A stretch of 20,787 nucleotides of DNA from Rhodoluna sp. (GTDB lineage: Bacteria; Actinomycetota; Actinomycetes; Actinomycetales; Microbacteriaceae), in NCBI GenBank assembly GCA_026393335.1, contig JAPLAJ010000055.1, positions 1-20,787 on the forward strand, written 5' to 3'. The number at the start of each line of letters is the position of its first letter. Positions within the stretch are counted from its first letter, which is position 1. A program made the translations under genes and the position numbers. Positions 6,497 through 12,750 of the stretch are shown here, one piece after another. The notes beneath the pieces were generated by a model. The model saw only the letters and a program-made list of their open reading frames with translations. It was not told where the DNA came from and searched no databases.

Positions 6497-7420
6497 CTAT
6501 TTGTATGAATTCACTAAGTTCTTGATGATTACATCCCAAGGCGTTGGCTTGATACCAAATGTTTTTCGAGCCGCTGAGTCATCCATAATGAATGGTGCAT
6601 TGAACATGTAGCTACCATTGTTTAGTTCTTTTATTACTGGATTGAACAGTCCCATCATGCTCAAGATGGGATTTGGAACGGAGCCAACTTTTACGTCTTT
6701 AATCCCAAGTTCTTTAGCGATGTCTTGAACGACTTGGCGCTGAGTTTTAGGTTCATTACTTGGAACATGCCATGCCTTGCCCCACGCGCGTTTATCTAAT
6801 GCAATTGTTCTCATCAGGGTTGCAACATCCACTGGAGAGGTGAAGGTGTGCAGAAGATCAATAGCACTAAGTAGCTGGACTGCTTTGCCAGCTTTCAAAA
6901 CAGGAACTACTCGATCACCAAATCTGCTTTGCATTCCAGGAGAGACGTAGTCTGAACCACGAACTTCTGTTGCACGAATAAGTCCCTCATCGTTGAGCTT
7001 TTTGGCATCTAACCACATCTGAGCACGAACCTTTGAGTTGATCCAAGTTCCATTTAGTGGAAGATCCTCGGTGAGAGTTTTAGTAGTCGGGCCATAACCA
7101 TAGAGGTTAGAACAGGTGACAAGAACAGCATCCGTGGCTAGGGCATAGTCTGTGAAAGCTTTAGCCAATGGTGGCCATTGAGTAGCCCACTTGTTGTAGT
7201 GGGGAGGGTTGACACAGTTATAGATTGCAACTGCCTTTGGCGCTGCTGACAAAAGCTCTTCTAGAGATGAAGCATCAGCTGCAATTCTCTTGATTAGTGG
7301 ATGCTCTGGGCCTCGACCAGATCGAGTTACCAAGATTACTTGTTTACCTGCATCGGCTAACTGTGATGCTAAGGCAGAACCAACTTCTCCTGCTCCTACT
7401 ACCAAATGTGTTTCCGACAT
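6497..7420 (-). CDS. Atypical extended-SDR, NAD-dependent epimerase/dehydratase-like protein
   Basis: This 307-residue protein has an N-terminal Rossmann fold with the nucleotide-binding glycines G9-A-G-E-V-G14. The extended-SDR layout (SNLYGYG near 104-110, substrate-binding C-terminal half) is kept, but where epimerases have the catalytic YxxxK this protein has W126-I-N-S-K130. Actinobacterial relatives of this group often lack the Tyr as well, so it may act as an NAD(P)-binding reductase of another kind or a non-catalytic sensor. The start ATG 7420 has an excellent AAGGAGGA 4-5 nt upstream. The gene is divergent from a TetR regulator across a 59-nt region with an inverted repeat, so it is probably its regulatory target. 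The substrate is unknown. Confidence 0.8.
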   Translation of the reverse strand: MSETHLVVGAGEVGSALASQLADAGKQVILVTRSGRGPEHPLIKRIAADASSLEELLSAAPKAVAIYNCVNPPHYNKWATQWPPLAKAFTDYALATDAVLVTCSNLYGYGPTTKTLTEDLPLNGTWINSKVRAQMWLDAKKLNDEGLIRATEVRGSDYVSPGMQSRFGDRVVPVLKAGKAVQLLSAIDLLHTFTSPVDVATLMRTIALDKRAWGKAWHVPSNEPKTQRQVVQDIAKELGIKDVKVGSVPNPILSMMGLFNPVIKELNNGSYMFNAPFIMDDSAARKTFGIKPTPWDVIIKNLVNSYK

Positions 7421-7444
7421 GATTCCTCCTTAAGATGTGTATGC

Positions 7445-7473
7445 TATAAACATAAAGCATTAATGTTTATACT
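7445..7473. promoter_or_regulatory. TetR operator and leaderless promoter in the divergent region
   Basis: TATAAACAT (7445-7453) and ATGTTTATA (7463-7471) form a perfect 9-bp inverted repeat with a 9-bp centre. The -10-like TATACT (7468-7473) overlaps the right arm and lies exactly 6 nt before the TetR ATG (7480). A bound repressor would thus cover the regulator's own promoter and sit just upstream of the divergent epimerase-like gene. Confidence 0.7.
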
Positions 7474-7479
7474 GTCAAC

Positions 7480-8082
7480 ATGGGAACTATGAAAACTAAG
7501 TATCACCACGGAGATCTTGAAGAGGCCCTGTTGGCCGCTGGTATCCGGGAAGCCAGGAGCACCGGCACAAGAAACCTAGGCGTCAACTCCTTGGCTAAAG
7601 AAGTCAATGTGTCAGCTATGGCGGTCTATCGACACTTCTCTTCAGGTGAAGTCCTGCGGGCAAGCATTTCTCAGCAAGCCCGTGAAGAGCTAGCCAGAAG
7701 AATGATTAAAGCCATCGCCGCTGAAAAAGATGTCAAGAATAGATTTAGAGCAACCGGTCGAACATACATCCAGTTTGCTCTCAAAGAACCAGGTCTATTT
7801 GCTGTTGCATTTGTGGCCTGCGATGAAGGACCTAAACGTGAAGACAACCCATCGGCATGGATGGTTTTTCAGGATTCAATTCTCGATCTTTGTAATGCAG
7901 GTCTGATTGAACCTGCTGAGGTTGAAGATGTTGCTGCTTTTGCTTGGGCCGCAGTTCATGGCTACGCAATATTGGCAGGCGGAAGCGACCCTAAGAGACC
8001 AAAGAGCAATGAGAAAACAATTTCCCAACTTTTAGATCGAGTCTGGGCAGGAATCATCAACGGAAGAGAGCTGAACAAGTAA
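7480..8082 (+). CDS. TetR-family transcriptional regulator
   Basis: This 200-residue regulator has an N-terminal TetR DNA-binding domain with the helix-turn-helix at about residues 34-53 (NSLAKEVNVSAMAVYRHFSS). The C-terminal half is helical and contains FAWAAVHGYAIL, a pattern seen in TetR proteins with a WHG/TetR_C_33-type ligand domain. The ATG at 7480 is 6 nt after TATACT and has no Shine-Dalgarno, so a leaderless transcript is likely; ATG 7489 is an alternative. Its stop overlaps the next start by one base, so it heads a three-gene unit with the DUF4188 and membrane-protein genes. It probably controls itself and the divergent epimerase-like gene. The ligand is unknown. Confidence 0.9.
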   Translation: MGTMKTKYHHGDLEEALLAAGIREARSTGTRNLGVNSLAKEVNVSAMAVYRHFSSGEVLRASISQQAREELARRMIKAIAAEKDVKNRFRATGRTYIQFALKEPGLFAVAFVACDEGPKREDNPSAWMVFQDSILDLCNAGLIEPAEVEDVAAFAWAAVHGYAILAGGSDPKRPKSNEKTISQLLDRVWAGIINGRELNK

Positions 8083-8555
8083 TGAGCAAAATAAATAAAG
8101 GGCGTATGACAGCCACAACTGACGAAGGAATTGTCGTCTTTCTCATCGGTATGCGAATCAACAATGTTCTAGCCTTTCACAAGTGGGTACCCGTATTCAT
8201 GGCGATGGCTAGGATGCTCCCAGAGCTATACAAGAATCCACAACTAGGTTTCAAGTCTTATCAAATGTGGTTTAGTCGAACCTTGATTTTGGTTCAGTAC
8301 TGGGAGAGTGCAGAGAAACTTCTAGAGTATGCCAAGGCAACTGATGCAGAACATCTTCCAGCATGGAAAGCATTCAATAAAGCAGCTAGAGCTTCAGACG
8401 CTGTTGGTATCTGGCACGAAACCTATGTTGTTCCTAAAGGCGGGGTGGAGAACATGTATGTGAACATGCCTACCTTTGGTTTTGGGAAAGTTGGAGATTT
8501 AGTTCAAGCAACCGGGAAGTTGAATGCGGCTAAAGATAGATTGGGAAAGAAATAA
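8082..8555 (+). CDS. DUF4188-like protein (dimeric alpha-beta barrel / haem-dehydratase-like fold)
   Basis: This 157-residue soluble protein contains VVFLIGMRINN, a KWVPVFMAM segment, MWFSRTLILVQYWES and a final GIWHETYVV. This arrangement resembles DUF4188, a family with a ferredoxin-like (dimeric alpha-beta barrel) fold related to phenylacetaldoxime-dehydratase- and monooxygenase-type proteins. The histidines in AFHKW, AEHLP and GIWHETY could be functional, but no active site can be assigned. The ATG shares its A with the TetR stop (TAATG), giving translational coupling, and the next gene starts immediately after its TAA. Probable role: a small enzyme of the TetR regulon acting with the divergent epimerase-like protein. 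Confidence 0.72.
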   Translation: MSKINKGRMTATTDEGIVVFLIGMRINNVLAFHKWVPVFMAMARMLPELYKNPQLGFKSYQMWFSRTLILVQYWESAEKLLEYAKATDAEHLPAWKAFNKAARASDAVGIWHETYVVPKGGVENMYVNMPTFGFGKVGDLVQATGKLNAAKDRLGKK

Positions 8556-8924
8556 ATGGAAACTCTCATATATGTATCGCTAGTAATAAATATCTGCGTG
8601 CTAATTCCAATCGTTATTCTCATGGCAATCAAGTCGCCAATTGTGGATCAAACCTGGGGTGGCTTTACCGCAGCACGCGGAATACTGATGTCAATCTATC
8701 TTTCAATACTCGTTGTTTCAGTGTTGTTATTGTTCAAGCCTGTTCCTGCTTTTGTGGCAGCTTTATTGCTTGTGCAAGTTGTCTACAAGATCACAACACC
8801 ATTTACTGTAGGTAAGTTCAGTCACCCTGTTGTGATTAGCAACCTTGTTATCTCAGCAATGCACATAGCAACACTGGCCAGCATTTATGCAACCGTAGGC
8901 GAGAGCTTACTTCTAGCGAACTAG
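8556..8924 (+). CDS. Small four-helix membrane protein, unrecognised
   Basis: This 122-residue protein has about four hydrophobic helices (roughly residues 3-25, 41-62, 66-83, 92-115) and very few charged residues. It begins directly after the DUF4188 stop (TAAATGG), so it is almost certainly in the same operon as TetR and DUF4188. The topology resembles small uncharacterised membrane proteins that accompany oxidoreductase-type genes. I cannot name a family. Its stop codon overlaps the stop of the convergent M48 protease gene: the palindrome CTAG at 8921-8924 serves both strands. Confidence 0.7.
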   Translation: METLIYVSLVINICVLIPIVILMAIKSPIVDQTWGGFTAARGILMSIYLSILVVSVLLLFKPVPAFVAALLLVQVVYKITTPFTVGKFSHPVVISNLVISAMHIATLASIYATVGESLLLAN

Positions 8925-10150
8925 ACTAACTTGGCCTCTTGAACGTGAGAAACGCGCTTACTAGCTGGCGGATGTGAGTAGTAAGCCAGAACGTACAACG
9001 GGTGAGGAGCAGGGTTAGCCAGGTTATCGGAACTAAGTCTCTGCAAAGCAGAGATGATGTGCTCTTTGCCATAGACCTTGGATGCAAAGATGTCAGCACC
9101 GTGTTCGTTTCGCCTAGTCATCGAATTGTCGAATATTCCAAGGAGGAAGTTGATTGGGGAGAACAACATTCCAAAAGCGATTAGGGATAACACAAGCTGT
9201 ATTCCGTTACCGCCAAGAGCTTCCGAAAGTGCTGGCTCTTGAAGAGCCCAGCCGAACAGAGCAAAGATTATGAAACTTTGCAACATGTTTAGTAGCAGCA
9301 TGGAACGAATGTGGCCAAGCTTGTCGTGACCCATTTCGTGACCTAGTACTCCAACTACTTCATCAACTGTGTGTTTAGAGATAAGCGAGTCAAAGAGCAC
9401 GATGGTCTTAGTTTTGCCTATTCCACTGAAGAAAGCATTTGACTTGGAAGATCGCTTAGAGCTATCCATCACATAGATTCTCTTGAGTTTGTAATTCTGC
9501 TTTTCACATAGAGCGAGAATCTTGTCACGTAATTCTCCTTCTGGTAATTCCTTCAACTTATTGAAAAGTGGAAGGATTACGCTGGTGCCGATGGCTGCAG
9601 TTATGAAAGAGATTAGGTTTATTGCTAGGAAGGCTATCCACCAAATCTGGTTTGGTAGCAGTGAGTAAATCCAAAGTAAACCAAGAAGGATTGGTCCAAG
9701 GATTACAACACCTAGAACAATGCCTCGAATTCTATCGATGATAAAAGTCTTTACTGTGGTTCGGTTGAAGCCAAACTTAGCTTCAATAACAAAGGTTTTG
9801 TATACAGAACCCGGGATACCAAGGATGAACAGACCAAGAGCCATAACAAGTAGGAAGAATAGGTCTTGCCAAATCTGACCTTCAATAGCACTACTTACAG
9901 CTTGCTGAATCTGACCGTAGAGCCCAAGCACAAGGAAAGTTAGAACAACCACTGCGCTGATAACTGTATTCGTAGATTCAAAACGTCTTTTAGTAACTGT
10001 GTATTCAACAGCCTTCTTTACTTCTTCACTTGGGCTGCCAATAAGTGCAGTGCGGCTGGATCTGACATCTAAAACATTTAGTACTACTTTGAAAGTTGCA
10101 ACGGCAACAGTAATGAAAATTATTAGGTTTCTAAGTTGTTCGGCGTTCAC
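8921..10150 (-). CDS. Ste24/HtpX-type M48 membrane metalloprotease (CAAX prenyl protease 1-like)
   Basis: This 409-residue integral membrane protease has several N-terminal helices (about 8-28, 61-85, 95-118, 140-165, 168-195) and then the catalytic zinc motif H271-E-M-G-H275. The second conserved glutamate follows as RRNEHGADIFA (E349), and a CAAX-protease-like N-terminal extension (FGFNRTT) sits near residue 126. The family cleaves peptides near the membrane. Bacterial homologues serve membrane-protein quality control, with no prenylation role known in this type of organism. The start is GTG 10150 with an AGGAG 3-8 nt upstream. The gene lies 66 nt after the small multidrug-export-like gene and may share its transcript. 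Its end overlaps a convergent gene by 4 nt. Confidence 0.92.
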   Translation of the reverse strand: MNAEQLRNLIIFITVAVATFKVVLNVLDVRSSRTALIGSPSEEVKKAVEYTVTKRRFESTNTVISAVVVLTFLVLGLYGQIQQAVSSAIEGQIWQDLFFLLVMALGLFILGIPGSVYKTFVIEAKFGFNRTTVKTFIIDRIRGIVLGVVILGPILLGLLWIYSLLPNQIWWIAFLAINLISFITAAIGTSVILPLFNKLKELPEGELRDKILALCEKQNYKLKRIYVMDSSKRSSKSNAFFSGIGKTKTIVLFDSLISKHTVDEVVGVLGHEMGHDKLGHIRSMLLLNMLQSFIIFALFGWALQEPALSEALGGNGIQLVLSLIAFGMLFSPINFLLGIFDNSMTRRNEHGADIFASKVYGKEHIISALQRLSSDNLANPAPHPLYVLAYYSHPPASKRVSHVQEAKLV

Positions 10151-10216
10151 TGTGCTCCTAGGGTCTTTAGGTAATTACGAATATAGTATTTGCTAAATCT
10201 CTTCTTTTGCAGAGAG

Positions 10217-10678
10217 TCATTGGAAAGAATCGAGAGTAATACCAAAGGCGACGAAAACCCAGGCAATTGCAACAGCCCAAATCACCATGCCAATAGAAAG
10301 CACTATGGTTACCTTTAGTGGCTTCACACCGGCTGCGACAGAGGCAGCGGCACCAAATGGAGTCCCAATAAGTATTGGGTCAAGAATGGCCATTAGGTAG
10401 ATACCGTACTTTTCAAATGCGGCCTGAGCTTTGGCAAACTTAGGGGACTCAGCTGGCTTGCCATTAGCTACTCTTCTTCGCACAATCCACTCTCGAATTG
10501 CACTTCCACCGTAAGCAAACACTGCAATAGAGATGATGTTTCCAGCGACAGCAAACAACACAGTCAACACCGGATCTAAACCAAAGACGATTCCAGCAGG
10601 TACTACCCCAATGGCTTCAAACCATGGGATAGCCCCAGCAATGAAGATTCCAAATAGGCCAAGATGTTCTAGATTCAT
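10217..10678 (-). CDS. Small multidrug-export-like membrane protein (PF06695 type)
   Basis: This 153-residue membrane protein begins with a hydrophobic GIFIAGAIPWFEAIGVVPAG segment. A second helix, a basic cytoplasmic loop (REWIVRRRVANGKPAESPKFAKAQ) and two further helices follow. The re-entrant-looking GAIPWFEA and the FGAAASVAAG segment match the family named putative small multi-drug export protein, which is distantly related to the DedA/SNARE-associated fold. Transport of drugs is a database label and not shown for most members; a lipid or small-ion role is equally possible. It starts 9 nt downstream of the preceding membrane-protein gene with AAGGG before the ATG, so it sits in the XRE-led operon. 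Confidence 0.78.
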   Translation of the reverse strand: MNLEHLGLFGIFIAGAIPWFEAIGVVPAGIVFGLDPVLTVLFAVAGNIISIAVFAYGGSAIREWIVRRRVANGKPAESPKFAKAQAAFEKYGIYLMAILDPILIGTPFGAAASVAAGVKPLKVTIVLSIGMVIWAVAIAWVFVAFGITLDSFQ

Positions 10679-10687
10679 GAGTGGCCC

Positions 10688-11233
10688 TTAGATGTCTTTC
10701 TCGCGCCAGGCAATAAACATTGATGGTAGCGATGCGAAGAGGAACAAGGATGCGATAACCATAAAGCTCCCGTCATTACCCTCAGACTCGAATAGTCGAA
10801 GATCTGGTCCATAAAACATCAGCAAGAAGAGTCCAAGAATCAGGTAACCCATCCCCAAATATGCAAGTCTGTATGAAGAGTCTCGGATTTGAATCTGTCT
10901 CTCATCCAACAGCTCATCTGGAGCGTCCGCTATTCCTCTTACGGCAATACGAAGCAAGGAGTAGGCACCAAGGGTAAGCATGATTGCCAAAATAGCTGCG
11001 ACACTAAAAGTTATTATCTCTGTTGCGTCTGAAAGGCTCAGAGCACTTTTCATAGATGTGTAATAGCTTCCCAAGGAAATCAAGACAAGACCCAGTATTT
11101 CGATAACTACAAGAATTCGTCTGTTTCTCTGAAATCTCAGCCATTTGAATTTTGAGTTTTCATCAGTTAGTAAAGCTCTGGTACCTTTTTCGGTCACACC
11201 AAGGGACCAGTAGATTTTGTTTTTCTTAGACAT
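10688..11233 (-). CDS. Four-TM membrane protein cotranscribed with an XRE regulator
   Basis: This 181-residue protein has a basic N-terminal cytoplasmic part (about 1-38) and four predicted helices (about 40-62, 72-95, 122-142, 152-172). Between helices two and three is a cytoplasmic loop with DELLDERQIQIRDSSYR. The DERQ-containing loop is reminiscent of DUF2178-like membrane proteins that are frequently encoded beside small XRE regulators, but the match is by eye only. The ATG overlaps the XRE stop by one base (TAATG on the minus strand), so the two are translationally coupled. I infer that the regulator and membrane protein act together, perhaps in envelope sensing. Confidence 0.7.
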   Translation of the reverse strand: MSKKNKIYWSLGVTEKGTRALLTDENSKFKWLRFQRNRRILVVIEILGLVLISLGSYYTSMKSALSLSDATEIITFSVAAILAIMLTLGAYSLLRIAVRGIADAPDELLDERQIQIRDSSYRLAYLGMGYLILGLFLLMFYGPDLRLFESEGNDGSFMVIASLFLFASLPSMFIAWREKDI

Positions 11234-11469
11234 TACTTCTTTCCTTTACTTGGGTCAGTTAGTGAGAACAAATCAGATACTGCTTCATTCAGCGCCTCTG
11301 ATATTCGAAGGGCTAGAACTAGGGAAGGGCTGTATTCCCCACGTTCTAGATAGCCAATGGTTTGGTAGTGAACTCCAACCAGATCAGCTAGCTCTTGTCG
11401 GCTCAACCCTCGGGCTGTGCGGACTTCCTCGATTTGATTGAATACGGGTACTTCTGCATTTCTACTCAT
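11233..11469 (-). CDS. Small XRE-family transcriptional regulator
   Basis: This 78-residue protein is almost entirely a lambda-repressor-type HTH domain: RTARGLSRQELADLVGVHYQ (about 18-37) followed by IGYLERGEYSPSL and a short basic tail. It resembles the compact YozG/Cro-like regulators that accompany membrane-protein genes. The start was placed at ATG 11469, not the 24-codon-longer frame, because the ATG lies exactly 6 nt after TATGCT and the extra upstream codons would run through the promoter and operator. It is therefore probably leaderless. A 20-bp imperfect palindrome covers the -10 region, which suggests autoregulation. Confidence 0.88.
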   Translation of the reverse strand: MSRNAEVPVFNQIEEVRTARGLSRQELADLVGVHYQTIGYLERGEYSPSLVLALRISEALNEAVSDLFSLTDPSKGKK

Positions 11470-11471
11470 GG

Positions 11472-11504
11472 ATGTAGCATACATACTACATAGCATTAAT
11501 GCAA
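11472..11504 (-). promoter_or_regulatory. Autoregulatory promoter/operator of the XRE operon
   Basis: On the minus strand a -35-like TTGCAT (11504-11499), a 17-nt spacer and -10 TATGCT (11481-11476) precede the ATG at a 6-nt distance. The -10 lies in a 20-bp imperfect palindrome (11472-11491, ATGTAGCATA / CATACTACAT, 8 of 10 arm positions pair). A perfect 10-bp palindrome GCATTAATGC (11493-11502) overlaps the -35. Both are plausible binding sites for the XRE protein. Confidence 0.65.
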
Positions 11505-11557
11505 CATTTATCTCAATTGTTTTTGGTTGACCAAAGTTCAATACGCACTTTGAAGCG

Positions 11558-11605
11558 AAAAACTCCCCTGATCAAGTTCTTTTCAGAGCTCTGAATCAGG
11601 GGAGT
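11558..11605 (-). terminator. Intrinsic terminator of the VOC gene
   Basis: ACTCCCCTGAT (11562-11572) and ATCAGGGGAGT (11595-11605) form a perfect 11-bp stem with a 22-nt loop. On the minus strand the stem is followed by a U-run (AGTTTTT), and it lies just past the VOC stop. A homologous structure with a compensatory stem change is found at 15320-15369. Confidence 0.85.
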
Positions 11606-11627
11606 GAATGGGCTCCGTGATTAGTGC

Positions 11628-12002
11628 TTAAATCTTTTCCTCATGAAGCGCTATTCGATTACCCTCCGTGTCTTGAATCTCAGCTACGGATCCCAGATCA
11701 CCATTTGATTTCTTCGGGTAAAGCACAGATCCTCCACTCTCGACAGCTCGAGCCACAGTCTCATCTATGCTTTCGACCCCGAAATAAAGAAAGCAACCTT
11801 GGTGGCTTGGAATGTAAACATCGCCAACTACCAGTGCTCCAGTCGCTCCGAAAGATTCGTCGGATGATTCAAAAAATGCCATTTGGTAGCCATCAACTAC
11901 GTCTCTTGTAAGGGTTGCCTCAAATACTTTGGAGTAGAAGTCACAAGCCCTATCGAGTTCAATCGCGGGGATCTCAAAGTAGACAACGGGATTCATTTTC
12001 AC
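11628..12002 (-). CDS. VOC (glyoxalase/bleomycin-resistance/dioxygenase) superfamily protein
   Basis: This 124-residue protein has the paired beta-alpha-beta-beta-beta architecture of the vicinal oxygen chelate fold: PVVYFEIPAIELDRACDFYSKVF in the first half and FGVESIDETVARAVESGGSVLYPK with IQDTEGNRIALHE in the second. The family covers glyoxalases, extradiol dioxygenases and drug-binding proteins. Possible metal ligands include the terminal H-E (ALHEE) and E10, but the function cannot be set from sequence. The GTG 12002 lies exactly 6 nt after TAGGCT; ATG 11996 is the alternative start, and neither has a Shine-Dalgarno. The gene sits beside the TetR/P450/MFS block on the same strand as TetR and ends at a strong terminator. 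Confidence 0.85.
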   Translation of the reverse strand: MKMNPVVYFEIPAIELDRACDFYSKVFEATLTRDVVDGYQMAFFESSDESFGATGALVVGDVYIPSHQGCFLYFGVESIDETVARAVESGGSVLYPKKSNGDLGSVAEIQDTEGNRIALHEEKI

Positions 12003-12008
12003 AACCCA

Positions 12009-12037
12009 AGCCTAGAACAAATTAGGCTACGCGGTAA
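12009..12037 (-). promoter_or_regulatory. Putative leaderless promoter of the VOC gene with a small inverted repeat
   Basis: Minus-strand TAGGCT (12014-12009) is 6 nt before GTG 12002; a weak TTACCG lies 17 nt farther upstream. The -10 is one arm of a 6-bp inverted repeat AGCCTA / TAGGCT (12009-12014 and 12023-12028). The rest of the 114-bp gap up to 12116 shows no gene or RNA that I can support. Confidence 0.4.
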
Positions 12038-12116
12038 AGCCGAGTGGATGGAGCAGAGAGGAACTAAGGGGAGATTGAAGGATTCGAAAAGAAGCGGCTG
12101 CACTCCAGAGCTCTAT

Positions 12117-12653
12117 TTAGGGTTTGAGGTGTGGCGAGATTATCGTTTTTAGCAACGCCTCTGTGCTCATCCCACTCGCTAGGTCCCTATCTGAAGACAA
12201 AAGAATTCCTTCAACAACCACGCCAATGATGTCGCAAAGCTCTTGAGCGGTGTGGCCTGGAGCGACCCGTCCCTTCAATAGCTTTAGTAGTTGATCGTCC
12301 CACCAGTCAATAAACTCATCAATTTGCTTTGAAACGTGTGGATCGAGACCCGCAAGATATGCAGCAACTAGTTGTAGCCAGACTCTTCTATGCTCGGCAC
12401 TTACCGACCAATTCATGAATGCCCAAAGTTCATCCTTGCTGTCCTTAATCAACAGCAACGCCTGATCTTTGCTTTGAGCAAATGATTGAGTGAGGGCTGC
12501 ATCAAGCAGATCTTCACGAGTTGGGAAATAGTGTGTGACCACCGTGGTTGATCGGCCAAGTTCCTCAGCAACCTTTCTAACAGTTACTTCCTTGACTCCG
12601 CCTACCTCAATAACTCTGATGGTGGCTTCGATCACCTGCTCCGGCATTCCCAT
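12117..12653 (-). CDS. TetR-family regulator divergent from the P450 gene
   Basis: This 178-residue regulator has a TetR DNA-binding domain (VIEATIRVIEVGGVKEVTV, then the HTH VRKVAEELGRSTTVVTHYF at about 25-43). The helical C-terminal domain is of the kind found in BetI-type TetR proteins (FMNWSVSAEHRRVWLQLVAAYLA). The start ATG 12653 was chosen because the upstream part of the longer frame runs through the operator, and because a GGAG lies 7-10 nt before it. It faces the cytochrome P450 gene across a 97-nt region with a 38-bp inverted repeat. It is therefore the likely repressor of both itself and the P450-MFS operon, with the P450 substrate or product as candidate ligand. Confidence 0.9.
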   Translation of the reverse strand: MGMPEQVIEATIRVIEVGGVKEVTVRKVAEELGRSTTVVTHYFPTREDLLDAALTQSFAQSKDQALLLIKDSKDELWAFMNWSVSAEHRRVWLQLVAAYLAGLDPHVSKQIDEFIDWWDDQLLKLLKGRVAPGHTAQELCDIIGVVVEGILLSSDRDLASGMSTEALLKTIISPHLKP

Positions 12654-12689
12654 TGTTTTAGCTCCACTCTTGATATTTGACAAGCATAC

Positions 12690-12727
12690 AACATCTGTTG
12701 TATAACAGGTGTTGTATAACAGATGTT
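12690..12727. promoter_or_regulatory. Double TetR operator between the TetR and P450 genes
   Basis: AACATCTGTT (12690-12699) and AACAGATGTT (12718-12727) are perfect 10-bp arms. Inside, the box TGTTGTATAACA occurs twice (12696-12707 and 12710-12721), spaced by 14 bp. Each box is itself a TGTT/AACA dyad around GTAT, so the region can be read as two overlapping palindromic sites. A -10-like TATGCT for the TetR gene abuts the left edge. The P450 ATG, with AGGAG at 12740-12744, lies 23 bp to the right. Confidence 0.8.
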
Positions 12728-12750
12728 TTATTTCTCGATAGGAGTAGCTC

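Noticed and set aside
7456..11501. Shared AGCATTAATG at 7456-7465 and 11492-11501, suggesting a common regulator site
   Set aside because: In the first place it spans the loop of the TetR dyad, in the second it is part of a palindrome beside the XRE promoter; a 10-mer of AT-rich sequence can recur by chance.
12003..12116. Possible tRNA remnant or small RNA between the VOC and TetR genes
   Set aside because: Fragments such as GATTCGAA resemble a T loop, but no acceptor or anticodon stem can be built; only a short AGCCTA/TAGGCT repeat is supported.
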